Below the pieces are notes generated by a model that had not been told where the DNA came from, did not search any database, and saw nothing but the letters and a program-made list of their open reading frames with translations. From Sphagnum compactum (Eukaryota; Bryophyta; Sphagnopsida; Sphagnales): a DNA stretch of 64,000 nt. The stretch covers positions 9,362,001 through 9,426,000 of the forward strand of contig OZ234494.1 in the NCBI GenBank assembly GCA_965153455.1. Direction: 5' to 3'. This document shows, piece by piece, positions 37,601 through 48,932 of the stretch. Numbering within the stretch: position 1 is the first letter of the stretch; every line of letters begins with the position of its first letter. The position numbers were made by a program, and so were the translations under genes.

Positions 37601-39239
37601 AAGATGCAAACATAACAAAAGGAGCCAAATTTGTTAAGGTAAAACTCATTTTCCAAAGATTGCATGTCACATGTGCCATTCATGTGGTGGTTTGCAATCC
37701 TAAATTGTGTATTTTTCATACCTAGTTTACCACTTTGATAGATATAAATATTTTTTGATTACATCTTGCTCCTATATCATGTATAATATGAATTCATGTT
37801 CTTTACTGCATATAAATGAATAACTTTTGTTAAAACCACATATTCAAAATTCATATATTTTTAGGGCCAAAAACATGTTTGAACCAAATGTGCTCAAATG
37901 TGTTTTCAAAATGAATTTGACCAATTTCAATTCCTTTTCTTTTTAATCACCAACGTTAATATCCTTTTCAAATTTGAAAAAGAATGGTGCACATTTGAGA
38001 AGGAAAAATGAGATGTGAGAAAGAAAAAATACTATCCATTTTAAAGGTTTGAATGTTTAAAATGTGCAAAAGGACTCTTGATTTGCATAACAATTCAAAT
38101 TATTATGTTTGCCTTGTGATTTTTCAAATATAAAAAAATATAATTTTAAGTAGTGTCCATCACCTTAGGTGGCTCCTTTGATTATGTTTTCACCCTTAAA
38201 TTCAACTAGACATCGACAAGAACATAACCAAATTTTAAGGGAAATCATTCCCAATTTCTTTTCAAATAGTGTCCAAAATGTTAAAGGGTGCAATTCATTT
38301 AAAAAATCAATTTTGTAAATACTTTACTTATATGTAAATAGGGTGCTTATAATTGATTATGAAAATATAATATAAAATAATTGAAATATTTACAATTTTC
38401 ATAGAACATTCCTTTAATGGTTTATTATTCATGTTATACCAATAAAAATGGTTGATCATTATATGAAGATTTAATGGTTTAACATCTAATTGTTAACATG
38501 CTGGTTATTTTGTATAACATGATGGTTTAACATTAATGGTTTAACATTTAATTGAATGTTATACCAAAAGCCATTACAAACCATAAATAAACAAACATTT
38601 GTGAACAACATGAAAACAACAATGAATAATCATTGAATAAGAAACCCAAAAAAAATTGTGAGTTGTGAAAGAACCATTGAAAAATCATTATGATAAACAA
38701 AATTGGAAAGATCTTTGAACCATGAGAGTAGAAACCAAAAATTATGGTGAGCTGAAAATCAAATTGTTTTATGAATCACATGAGAGCAATAATGAAAAAC
38801 CATTGAGCAAGAAACCAAGAAAAATCTATGAGCCACAATAGCAACACGAAATATTGCTATGATAAAATTTTTGGAAAGATTTATGAGCCACAAAAGATAT
38901 TTCACCCTATGAATTGCAAAAGCAACAACGTGAGCAAGAAATGCGAAATGAGAGGATTGATTAAATGAAGCAAAACATGGAGTGAAAGAACGAAAAACAC
39001 GAGAGAATTGACAACATGAATGAAGGAATGTAGTAAACAAGAGGTGCCATTTGTAATATTACAATCTAATTGTTGACCGCTCATCACAAATAGTGGCGCC
39101 TTGTAGTTAATGGACAACAACTAGCCTACCTACTAACAAAACGCTACCTATATCTGAACGACAACATTGTAAACATATGTCTAGGGAGAATTATTCAATC
39201 ATATAAGTACCTACCGTAGTGTTAAAAAATAACCCTCAA

Positions 39240-39430
39240 AATATCATTATTATTGTCAAGTAACTAACCATAGGTTGGAATTGGCCATATGTACAATAGG
39301 TATGTATGCAAGGAATGTAATTGGTTACTATGTAAGTAAGTAAGACATGGCTTGGTGGTTACTAGGTAGGGTGATGTGTGTGTGAATGCTAATAAATGAG
39401 TAGACACTATGGTTAGCTATGTAATTGGAA
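39240..39430. repeat. Dispersed TAGGTA-rich repeat, diverged copy 3
   Basis: TAGGTA and GTAAGTAAGTAAG units are followed by ACTATGGTTAGCTATG, matching the end of the palindrome in the copy at 2520-2745. Diverged; the boundaries are approximate. Confidence 0.4.
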
Positions 39431-40532
39431 TACACTGAAATGTAGTTGACATATGCAAGTAACAAATCCAAAATAAATGAGAACTCCATGTTTTGGGCAC
39501 ATCAAGCACTTTCACAAATTTTAACATTATTGCCATCCAAAAGAATTCGATATGTTTTCAAAAAATTTCAAATTGTTACACAACATTGGCCATTTGTTTT
39601 TCTGAAACCTTTCATTTAGCATGTTTTTGTTTATTTATTTATTTATCTATCTTTCATTTGACCAAGTTAGTTAGGTCAATGATTTTTTGTTTGAAGCTAA
39701 TGAAGATGTAAAATTATCAAAAGCCTTTTTACAATCAACATTCCAAGCTTTGAATGTTTTCCTCTGCCTTGCACGGAGGGTTATTGTTGTTTATTGTTTT
39801 GGAGTTTAAAAATTGTGATATATATATTTTTTGCAATTAAAAAAAATCTATGAAAACACATTTTCCTAAAAATATTCCCAATTTCGTGGTTTAAAAAATG
39901 AAAAAAAATGATAGAAAAAAATCACCATTTTGTGCTTCCACATTTTGCTTCTTTAGTCTTTAGTGGAATTTGAAGTCGGAGAGGGATCACTTTACACATT
40001 TATCATTAAAAAGTAATAAATAATCAAGAGTAAATAGTGACATTTATCCCATTTATAATTAGGTAATAAAGCAAAACCCTCCAAACACAAGGGATACATA
40101 ATTAAGTAAAAAAATTAGAAATAAAGGGTATAAATACATAATACCTTTTGAACCAATGCATTTTCTTAAGTCAGTCATCTGATGTAGTATTTTTTGTTAG
40201 GGATCATCCTAAACAAAATTCAGCATTCAATTTATGACAGTTTGTAACAAAGTGTCAAAACTGTAGGAAACTGACCAAAAAAACTGCCCTAAAAATAAAA
40301 AAGTATGTCAAAATACAGTGAAAGTTCATGGCCTCAGAAAACAAATCTCTGAAGATCGGTGGTGGTGTTCCTTTTTTTTCCCTGCCCAGAAAGCAGAGAA
40401 TTTACCACATAATAATTTTCCATAGTTTGAGGTTGAAATTTTGCAAATTTTGGCCCCTAAAATTACAGTGCTTCAACACAAATGGAATGCCTGCTCCTAT
40501 GGGCCAGAGTGAACCAGCACCCAGAAATGTAT

Positions 40533-40556
40533 CCATCCATCCATGGATGGATGGTG
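40533..40556. repeat. Perfect palindrome of ATCC/GGAT units
   Basis: CCATCCATCCATGGATGGATGG reads the same on both strands and could form a cruciform. It is a local simple-repeat inversion with no associated gene. Confidence 0.85.
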
Positions 40557-40796
40557 CATGGACAGAACAATTTTTTTTCATTGGGTTATTGTTCCCAACC
40601 TAACCTCCCCATAGCCAAGGGTTCATCCAACTGGATGGCCTCAAAACAGGAAAATTGGGGGGGTGGTGTGTTAGTGGGTGCTCGGTCACTTTAGGCCACT
40701 CCTATGAACATTCGGCTTTTTTAAGATGTCCTCAAGTTTTTTCTTTCTTTCAGGTGATGATATCCTTTTGAGACGGTTTGTAGATTCGAGATTTTG

Positions 40797-40842
40797 GGTA
40801 TCATCATCATCATCATGAGGAGGAGGAGGATGATGATGATCA
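40797..40842. repeat. Inverted ATC microsatellite with GGA core
   Basis: ATCATCATCATCAT is followed by (GAG)n and then GATGATGATGAT, so the flanks can pair around a purine-rich loop. It is simple-sequence DNA with no coding evidence. Confidence 0.8.
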
Positions 40843-41128
40843 ACTTGGTCTCCTCAACGTCTTTGCAATAGTGACTATGAATTTGCCTTGATGGATGTAT
40901 TCTACAGAACATGCATTCTCTGGCTGTGCATTCCACTGGCACAAAAATCATTCCATGATGTGCTAGTTGAGTAATTGCTTTCAATTTGCAGCACCAAAAT
41001 CTTACAAGAAATTTTTTTGGCATTAATTCAATTCTCTGTAGGGAAAGAAAGAGTGGAAACCTTGGACAAACTGAAGTTGAAACAAACAAAGCATAAGGAA
41101 AGCTCCCCAAGTGAATAGTGAGGACCAA

Positions 41129-41550
41129 TAGAGTTTTTCATAAAGTCACCCCTGTTTCACCCTATCTTTGTGGGAAGACTGGGCCTCCTTTCACCCCGTA
41201 TCCCCTCTTTGAGTAAGGTCCGCAAAGTAAGGAAATTTTATTAAATCTGAGTATGAAATGCAGAAACTCAGCATTCAATGCACAAGGTTCGGGAGTAATT
41301 ATAGTAGTGGTATATGTAGGAGCAGTGAAAATATATGTAGCAGCAGTGGAGGCGCTCACGAAAAAGGAGAGAGGTAGTCAAAACAGGATGAAACTCGGTT
41401 TACAACAAAAAATGGTGCTTTTCTGAGATTCAGCTGACTTGAATGCTAATGTACCTTTTTTTTTGCAGGTTTGTTTTTTGAATCTCACACGGTTTTGGAC
41501 CAAACTCACTGTTCTGATGCTGTGTTTTCCTGACTTTACCGAAAACTCTA
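41129..41550. mobile_element. Inverted-repeat element family A, copy 2
   Basis: The ends TAGAGTTTTTCATAAAGTCA and TGACTTTACCGAAAACTCTA are imperfect 20-bp terminal inverted repeats. The interior is homologous to 1241-1774 but has a single copy of the segment that is triplicated there. About 422 bp, with no ORF of its own. Confidence 0.65.
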
Positions 41551-42175
41551 ATATTTCAATGTTTTATTCTAATTTTCCCACTGTAAAACCCTCTGATCAT
41601 TGTATTTTCCCATTGTCAAACACACGATTCCCTATTTGTGAAGGGGAAATTCAAAGTTTTTGTTGATGGTTCCAGAGGGAATCCTAGAAGAGTTTCTGAA
41701 TTAAGTACAGATGATCAGTGAATGCATGCACAAATGAAGCAGCTTGGATGACATGGTTGAAAGTTGAAACAATCAAGAAGAAGTGTGTGCACACGAGATC
41801 TCTGATGCAATGGGAGATGAGAAACTGTAGTGTGCTCACATGGTTGTTTCTTTGGCCACCCACCTTCCCTGCCAGTGCTGACAATGATGCCTGTACTATA
41901 ACACCAAGTAACTATAATATGTTAGGTTCAAAACTCAGCAGCAGCAGGAGGAGCTTGCAGTACTCTTCCAACATTGTGAAAAGACAGAACTGCAACCTCA
42001 CCATCAACTGGTGAGTCCATATCCTATTCACAATTTTCGAAACAAACTAAGTATTTAAGCAAAAGTTGCTAATTGATAATATATTAATTCAGCAAGTCTC
42101 TGTGTCTGTGATGGAGGTTTTGGGGGGTGGGGGAGGTAGATGCTTGGTGAAGGAGCGGGTGACAGGTGACGGGGT

Positions 42176-42186
42176 GGGGGGGGGGG
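42176..42186. repeat. G tract in a G-quadruplex-prone stretch
   Basis: Eleven consecutive G follow several shorter G runs from 42119 onward. A second run of twelve G lies at 42473-42484. Both flank element A copy 3, and both are places where assembly length errors are likely. Confidence 0.8.
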
Positions 42187-42194
42187 CGACTTTG

Positions 42195-42456
42195 ATGGTT
42201 TTCTGAGTTTCACCCTGTCTTTCTTTTTTCCTGAGCCGCTCCACTGCTACTACATAGATTTTCACTGCTCCTACCTGTCTAGCTGCTATAAACCTCTCGA
42301 ACCTTGTGCATTAAATGCTGAGATTCAGCATTTCGTACTGAGTTTCAGCATTTCATATTGAGATTTAATAAAATTTCCTTACTTTACGGATACCATTAAA
42401 AGAGGGGTTAGGAGGCGAAAGGAGGCCCAAAGATGGTGAATTTGTGGATATCTCTA
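42195..42456. mobile_element. Inverted-repeat element family A, partial copy 3 in opposite orientation
   Basis: The reverse complement of this segment matches the left part of copy 2: TAAAGTAAGGAAATTTTATT, TAATGCACAAGGTTCG, GTAGGAGCAGTGAAAAT and AGGAAAAAAGAAAGACAGG are shared. With copy 2 it forms a large inverted repeat of about 250-bp arms around a loop of roughly 0.8 kb. The inner end is missing. Confidence 0.65.
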
Positions 42457-42908
42457 ATACCCACCCGGGCGAGGGGGGGGGGGGCCAGCACAGGGCGGGA
42501 AGTTAATTATATATAACAGGGGAACGGGGGGGGGAATCAACGGGTTAAAAAATCGGAGTGGAAAATGCAAAGGACGAGGGAAAGTCAACGAGGTAAAGAA
42601 CCGAAATGAGCAATGGGAAGGACCGGGCGGGGGGGAGCTCGACGAGTGCATTATGCACCGGGTTCACACTAGTTGATAAGGTCAAAAGAAATAGACTTAT
42701 TCTAGTAGCCAAGTTTACATGCATTTGAAACCTCTCCTCTATCGAATTGCTTCGCTTGGAGTTCTGCAACCTCAAGAGATCATGCAGCAGACATGCAAAA
42801 AATTGTTGAAGTAATTTGGAGACCCTGGAGAACTGGGGAGTATGAGGAGTACAAACCACATGAGTGTGCATCAGTACTTAGCAGTTCGGTAGAGAGCCAT
42901 GCATATTA

Positions 42909-43287
42909 AGAGGCATTTCCGTTGGTGCTCAATATGTGATGCTGCAAAAGTATTTTTCACATCCAAGTTTGGTTATCCACTTTTTTGCAACCCTAACATA
43001 AAACTGAAATTGAGACAACAAATAGTGGGGGGACTACAAATAGCAAACCACTTGAACCAATCATTATGATGTGCCAATCAGAAATACAGACCAGCAGTCA
43101 GATCATATTTATTACACTCTTTTCTGCAGGTGCACAGTATTACTGCGCCTTTTACCAGCAAACGTGGCTAACTGTGCAATTATGCTGAACCGAAACAAAT
43201 TTTTTGAGCCAAACTGGCACATTTTGACTTTTCTTCATCAAATTTCGCTGTGCAGGGTCACATACTGGGCACCAGTGGAGATGCTCT
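42909..43287. mobile_element. MITE-like element family B, copy 1
   Basis: About 380 bp, beginning AAGAGGCATTTCCGTTGGTG and ending CACCAGTGGAGATGCTCT. It is homologous throughout to copies at 43291-43670 and 51777-52156, with shared GACCAATCAGAAATA, TTATTACACTCTTTT and TTTACCAGC. The left terminal repeat is the most degraded of the three copies. There is no transposase. Confidence 0.7.
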
Positions 43288-43290
43288 AAG

Positions 43291-43670
43291 CGCATCTCCA
43301 CTGGTGGTGCTCAATATGTTACTCTGGATAATAAAATTAAATGTCTATGTATAGGTGTTTTTAGTTTGGCAACCCCACCAATAAAACTGTAATTGGAACT
43401 GCATATACGTGGGAACTACCACTAATAGCAAACCACCTGGACCGATAATTATGATGGACCAATCAGAAATACTGAGCCGCAGTCAGGTCCAATTTATTAC
43501 ACTCTTTTTTGGAGGTGCACAACTGTGTTGTGACTTTTACCAGCCATGGCAAGCTGCACAAATTTGGTGCAGAAAAACCAATTTCCTGAGCTAAACTGGC
43601 ACATTTTGACTTTTTCATCAATAAATTTTCCTGTCTGGAGTCACATAGTGAGCACCGGTGGAGATGCTCT
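43291..43670. mobile_element. MITE-like element family B, copy 2, tandem with copy 1
   Basis: Begins CGCATCTCCACTGGTGG and ends CACCGGTGGAGATGCTCT, imperfect terminal inverted repeats. It lies only three bases after copy 1 in the same orientation. The interior is closer to the copy at 51.8 kb than to copy 1, for example in the shared GCAAACCAC and GAGCTAAAC segments. No protein is encoded. Confidence 0.75.
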
Positions 43671-46075
43671 AAGAGAGGCATTTATAGATTAATCCTATTA
43701 AGCAGGGCTGGTTGGCTCTGAAGAGGAACCCAATGGAAAAAGAACTCTCAATCCAGTCATCATCTATCCAAACTGGTGAGTTCCTAGGTGCTGGTTCATT
43801 GGGGTTGTTTAATTGGGATTAGTTCTAATTTTAGAGGATAATGGGTCATTTAGTTGCAGCTCAGAGTTGAGGATTTAGGGGTCAAAAACAAAACAAAACA
43901 AAAGTTGAAATAATAATAGGTATGCATTTATCAACCAACTAGGTACAGGGTTTTCTTCTGCATCTTCAACTAAAGGACGTGGAAACTCATTTCTATTGCA
44001 GAAAACAGCCCAGAAGGCATCTTACATCCATGCATATTCTTCTTAGAAAACAGGATGAGAATCCTGTGGTCAGAGCAAAAAGTTCTAAAATAATCCAAGA
44101 TTATTTTCATTCTATTTTTAAAAAAAGTATGATCATTTTCATATTTACTTGTGATCATTTTCAAATGTGAAAGCTTATATTAATTTAAAAATATATATAT
44201 ATATTTAAATTTTACGATCATTTAGCTTCACTTTGAAACAGAAGTTTTTAAAGAGTATATGAGAAAAAGATAAAAAATAATGATAAAAGAGGCGAAAATT
44301 TTGAAAGGGTATTTTGAAAAATAGTTGTAAAAAAGTAAAGATAATGTTAAAAGCTAATGTGCTTTTTCATATCCATGCAGCTGACTACAGGAAAAGAATA
44401 AAGTATGTATTAAGAAAAGAGTGAATGTTGTGCATACCTCACTAACCAACCTAGTTAGGGCGCACAACATTCAGGAATGGCTTGAAGAAGCAATAGGCAT
44501 GTTCCACTTTTGTTTTCTGGGATGTTCCACTTTTGTAATGTCCCTCAAAATTTGAAAAGTTTTTTTAAGGTAAGCTAAGGAATAGCTTTTTGGCTCTTGT
44601 TTGGATTCTTCAGCCCTCAACTCCTGGAAAAGGCTCACAGCTGTTCTTTTACCCTACACTTAAGAATGGGAGGGAGATTATGAACTAGATAGCCTTTATG
44701 GAGAGAGAAGGGCTACCAATGGTTGAGGTCCAAAAATGCTATCCAGTGTAGCTGATAACCTTCATGTGTGTGCATGAAGACTTTCATAATCTTCTTCTAA
44801 ATGAAATGAATGAAGACTTTCATAGCCTTCTTCTTGTAGATGGACAAAAAAAGATTTTCTTTGGAGGTTTTTTCGCCTACTTATAGCTGTAAGAAACTTT
44901 TCGCTCTTAAGGAGTAGGTATAAGAACTCTCTTCCTCTTACAACTCATGAATGTTTTCAGTTGATCTGCAAACTTTGGCTTGGTGCTTTTTACTATACGG
45001 ATAAGATTCTAGGGTGAGGGACATTTCCAAATTCTGGGGCTGGACTTGGCTACCGCCTCATCCCAGGCCCCTTCTTTTGAGATTGCCCTACACTTAGCAT
45101 TCACCTTTCTAGGCTTTGCATTTCTTTTCTGTTTTTTCTTTTTTCCCAACACCCTCTCATCACACATCTTTTTATGTTAAGAGGTCGAGGTAGTGGGGGC
45201 TATCTGCTCACGGTTTATTCATTCTCAAAGGTACAAATTAACCAGAGAGGCAGTTGCTTTACGCTCACTAAGGCCCTTGGATGAGGGCGCAACCAGAAGT
45301 GGGTGGCACCACCTCAGCTGCCACCTCAGGTGGCGTGGTACCCTTATATTCGGATAAGGCCCTTGACCTTGGGCCTTGCCTACCACAAATCAAATTAATC
45401 CAGGAGCAGGTGAGAGCAAGAATATGGTAATTTGTGATGATGTACACCAGAGAGGTTACAGAGCAATTTTAGCAGAACTGTGTTCTACTGAGGAGAAAGA
45501 CAATTTTCTACCCCAATGGCAATGACAGTGCAAAATATAAGTGCAAAGAAAGGGGCTCCTTTTGAGACACATCTCAAAGTATCATCCACCTCTCTGCAGG
45601 TTGTGATGTCTACTTTCTACAAAGATTAATTGTGAACTAAGCAAGAGAGCTGTCAGCTCATACTTGCTTGACAACTATGGAAGAATTACATTTACTCCAA
45701 CAAACAATCTATACAGTTCTTTGACATTTAAGATGCAGAGATGGACTGCAGTTATATCCAATTAATGACCTGTATATAGTGTACATACTGTACATTGTTG
45801 TTGAGGAATTTGCTGACTCTGTATCACTGTTCATGCTTTGCTGCAGCTGAGCAATGGAAAGTTTCAGCTCAAATGGCAACCAAACCACTGGTAAAAAAAC
45901 CATTGCACAGGCTCACAGCATCCTGCCAAATCTCTTGCCCCCTCCCAGTGCTCCATAGATTGACCCTGCTCCTGACAACCAAAACGATTGTCAGATAATT
46001 ACAAAAGCCATTTATGAACCTGGTCTATGCAGCCTACAGACCCTGAAGAGTATGTGATAAGCAAAGCTTCAATGC
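43671..46075. other. Intergenic region without a supported gene
   Basis: About 2.4 kb. AT-rich runs occur near 44100-44400, and a repeat with GGCCCTTG ends lies at 45265-45390. ORFs on both strands are short and unrecognised. The right end should include the 3' UTR of the acidic-protein gene. Confidence 0.45.
45265..45390. repeat. Repeat family E copy 1 (GGCCCTTG ends)
   Basis: Starts ACTAAGGCCCTTGG and ends GGGCCTTGCCTACCACAAA, so the ends are inverted repeats. The copy at 58398-58495 has the same ends and a related TGCCACCT core. Small and non-coding; possibly a MITE. Confidence 0.5.
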
Positions 46076-48932
46076 CTAGCTTTTGTCTATGGGAACATTG
46101 TAGCTGTTCCAGAATGTCATGATGCCAGGACCTCGAAACATAAGCAAGAAATCTTTCACAGCATTCTGCAGATGCAAGCAGATGGAACTGTATTAACACA
46201 TTCTATTACAAAATGAACCAAACTCCTTGCAGCTTCTTATGAAGCAATCTCCATGCTATCCATTCTACTGCAGTGATCTACGTGCAGCATTCTCCTGAAC
46301 CAGTCTCCATGCAGTGCATTCTACAGAAGCAATCTCCATGCGACTTTCTGCTAAGTGGTTGTGGCAGTTATGATGGTGGTCCAACTGTATGTTTCATTGT
46401 AGAAATGCCTTGCAAGGAGTTAGGAGTAAACAGAGTGCACAAAAATACTGACCTCAGTAGACTTCTGCAAGGAGATGAACTGCAGGAGGTAGATTGGAGG
46501 TCCACCTGGGCCACCCATGCTGAATCCTTTCCCAAAGAAGCTCGCAATTGCAGTGCACCCATTGGGTTCTTCTTCAGCAAGGCTACTCCTTGGCAGGTCA
46601 CGGCTCGGTGAACTTCTTGCTTTGACCAGATTGTCCTCTTTCTCTGTAGGTATCACAGTGGACTCTGCAGCATCATTTGCACTCGAAGAACTCAAGATTG
46701 AATGCACCTCCTCCTCCTCCTTTGCTGCCGGTAGAGCATCAGGCTGTGTATTGCCTACTACCATCACCACCACAGAGACCTCAGGTTTTGCACCAGGATC
46801 TGTTGGAAGGGTTTCTTCTGTCATGGCTGCTGACTCCTGTTGTTCACCATCATCCTCCACAGCAGCAGCATCATTCCAGTTTTGTTCTGCAGCCTGGCCC
46901 TCCTCCTCTTCAGCACCTGATTTCTCTCTATTCCTCATCTCTGCACCATCATCATCATCATGCAATGGAGGAGCATGATTCTGTGAATCAGGCATGTTGT
47001 CCTCTTCTTCAAATGGTTTGCACCCAGTTTCTTCAATGGCAACTGGTTGAAGATCTTCAACTTCACCACACTTCAAAGGCTCTGACAACATCATCTCCTC
47101 TTTGGTGACAACAGTATCCAGAACTGCAGACTTCATAAGAGGAGGCTCGTCCACCAGAGACTCAGCAATGAGCTTTCCAATATTTTCCTCCTCTTTGGCA
47201 AAAATCTCCTCTTCTTGCTGCTTCCTTTGGTGAAGAAGCTCTTTATCAGAATCAGCAGTGTCGTCAAGGAGCTCGTCAGGCACATGTGTCGTTTCTTCTG
47301 GCTCAAGTGGTGGAGCCGTCTCCTCTGGTTTTTCAGCACTGTTGTTTCCTTGGGCCTCTTGCAGCAGCTGTGATGAAGTGAATTGCTCTGCCTCTGATCC
47401 ACTGATCTCCTCCGCAACACTGATCATCGCTACGGCCTGGTGGTTCTCGATGGAAAGCTTCTCTAGCACGGAAGCTGTCAAGGGGGGCAAACTGAGATGA
47501 TGATGATGATGAGCTTCATCGTCGTTGTCGTCATCATCATCATCATCATCATCTAGTTCCTCAGAGATGGAGCTTTCCGGACAACTGAATGTGCTATCGT
47601 CTTCGTCTTCTGGATCTGCAATGGAAGCAACAACAACCACAACACTGCCGTCCTGATCGTCGTCATTCTCTTCATCTTCCAGGGAAACAAGATCACCAAT
47701 ACCGCTACTGTAATTGTCATCGTCCAGTTCTGGTCGTGAAGAAACTTCCACAATACTGCTCACCTTGTCCTCGTCCTCGTCCTCGTCTCCTTGCTCTTCA
47801 GGATAAGGGACTTCCACAAGGCTTCCATGCTCTTCTTCTTCTTCTACATCTTGTTCTGCCTGTGAACCAGTAATTTCTACAATACTGCTGGAGCGATCAT
47901 CGTCTTCATCTTCATCTTGTTGTTGTTGTTGCGTGCTTGGATTATGAGCTTCTTCTTCTGAACGGATACTGATACTATCCTCCGAACTCTTTTGCGGCTG
48001 CGTCGAAGACTCCGGATTGGGTTTCTGCTGCTCTGCCGGAACATCTTCAGATCTACTACGTTCGTCGGCAACCTCGTAAGGCAACGTGAATGTTCGCTCT
48101 GGAGAAGAAGACCCGGCGATGATAGGCTCATCGGCCGCTCCTTGCTGATCTACCAGCAACAGCTTCTTCCAGTCATCGCTGAGAGACGAGGAAGGTCCTC
48201 CAAGAGCGTCTCTGGAAGAAATCGTTTCCCAGTCTGCAAATCTGTCGATGCCCTGAAGAAAATCTCCAAAGCTGCTGCTGCTGCTGTCGTCCTCCTGATC
48301 CCCCGTTGCTGCTGCTACTGCATCGTAGTCCTCCTCCTGAGGCTCTTGTGTTATGGAGGTAGGGGTCCCGACATCGAAATCCGAAACCCTCACCCACTCT
48401 TCCGTCTGAAAATTTGTCTGATCATCAGCAGCAGACTCTCTCATTCCTTCCTTCGCTTCGATTTCCAACGACAACAACTTCTTGTTGCTCGATCGAGGAG
48501 AACCACGGTTGTTGTTGTTGTTGTAAGTCGAAGTAGTACTGTCCTCCTCAGAACCTGCATCTCTTTCTGCAAAGAACACAAGCAACGCACACATAAAAAC
48601 CTTGTTCTTGTTCTTCTTTCTCTCCTCTTCTCCAAACAACAACAACAGCCATGACGGGGTTTGCTTCAAGAGCCAGAAATACCAAAATTCTCTCAAATTA
48701 TCAACAACAAAATTGCCGAAATGGTTGTGTTCTCGCAAACGGGGGGGGAAAAAAAGAACATTAGAAGAGGAAAATGAAAAGCTGCAAACAAAAGAAGAAA
48801 CTGGCAAACCACACAACATGAGACAGACAGGAAGCAGATTAGAGATCATGTGGTACCAGGAGACGAGCTTTGCTTTCTGCCATTGGCGGCAGCAGCAGCA
48901 GCAGCCTTGCGCTTCCTCAACCCCGAAGGCAT
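46076..48932 (-). CDS. Extremely acidic low-complexity protein of unknown function, three exons
   Basis: Exons: 48932-48857, 48566-46453, 46165-46076, with phases matching, giving 759 residues. Residues 1-25 are basic and Ala-rich (MPSGLRKRK, then seven Ala). The 2.1-kb exon encodes about 700 residues dominated by Asp, Glu, Ser and Gln, including a run of about ten Asp followed by a His cluster, and repeated VEV/VEI patches after acid runs. The C-terminus is different: CTAIASFFGKGFSMGGPGG, then PPIYLLQFISLQKSTE, then NAVKDFLLMFRGPGIMTF from the last exon. This hydrophobic, Gly/Pro-containing tail is the part most likely to be under constraint. An in-frame ATG at 49076 would add 48 residues; I prefer 48932. 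The function is unknown to me. The long open frame on low-complexity DNA is supported by splice phase at both junctions. Confidence 0.7.

Larger units (their letters stand above)
30874..41128. other. AT-rich gene desert with degenerate repeats
   Basis: About 10 kb without a supportable gene. The first few hundred bases should hold the 3' UTR of the U-box gene. From 32 to 40 kb the sequence is AT-rich and CpG-poor, and its short ORFs do not match families I know. Local structures include a direct repeat at 34.0-34.6 kb, degenerate repeats around 38.6-38.9 kb containing GAAACCAAGAAAAA-like units, and a TAGGTA-rich repeat at 39.2-39.4 kb. Probably decayed mobile DNA that I cannot assign. Confidence 0.5.

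Noticed and set aside
46517-48654. Long plus-strand ORFs (153, 143 and 220 codons) opposite the acidic-protein gene
   Set aside because: They are the reverse complement of Asp/Glu/Ser-coding low-complexity DNA, and the minus strand has phase-consistent splicing and a far longer frame.
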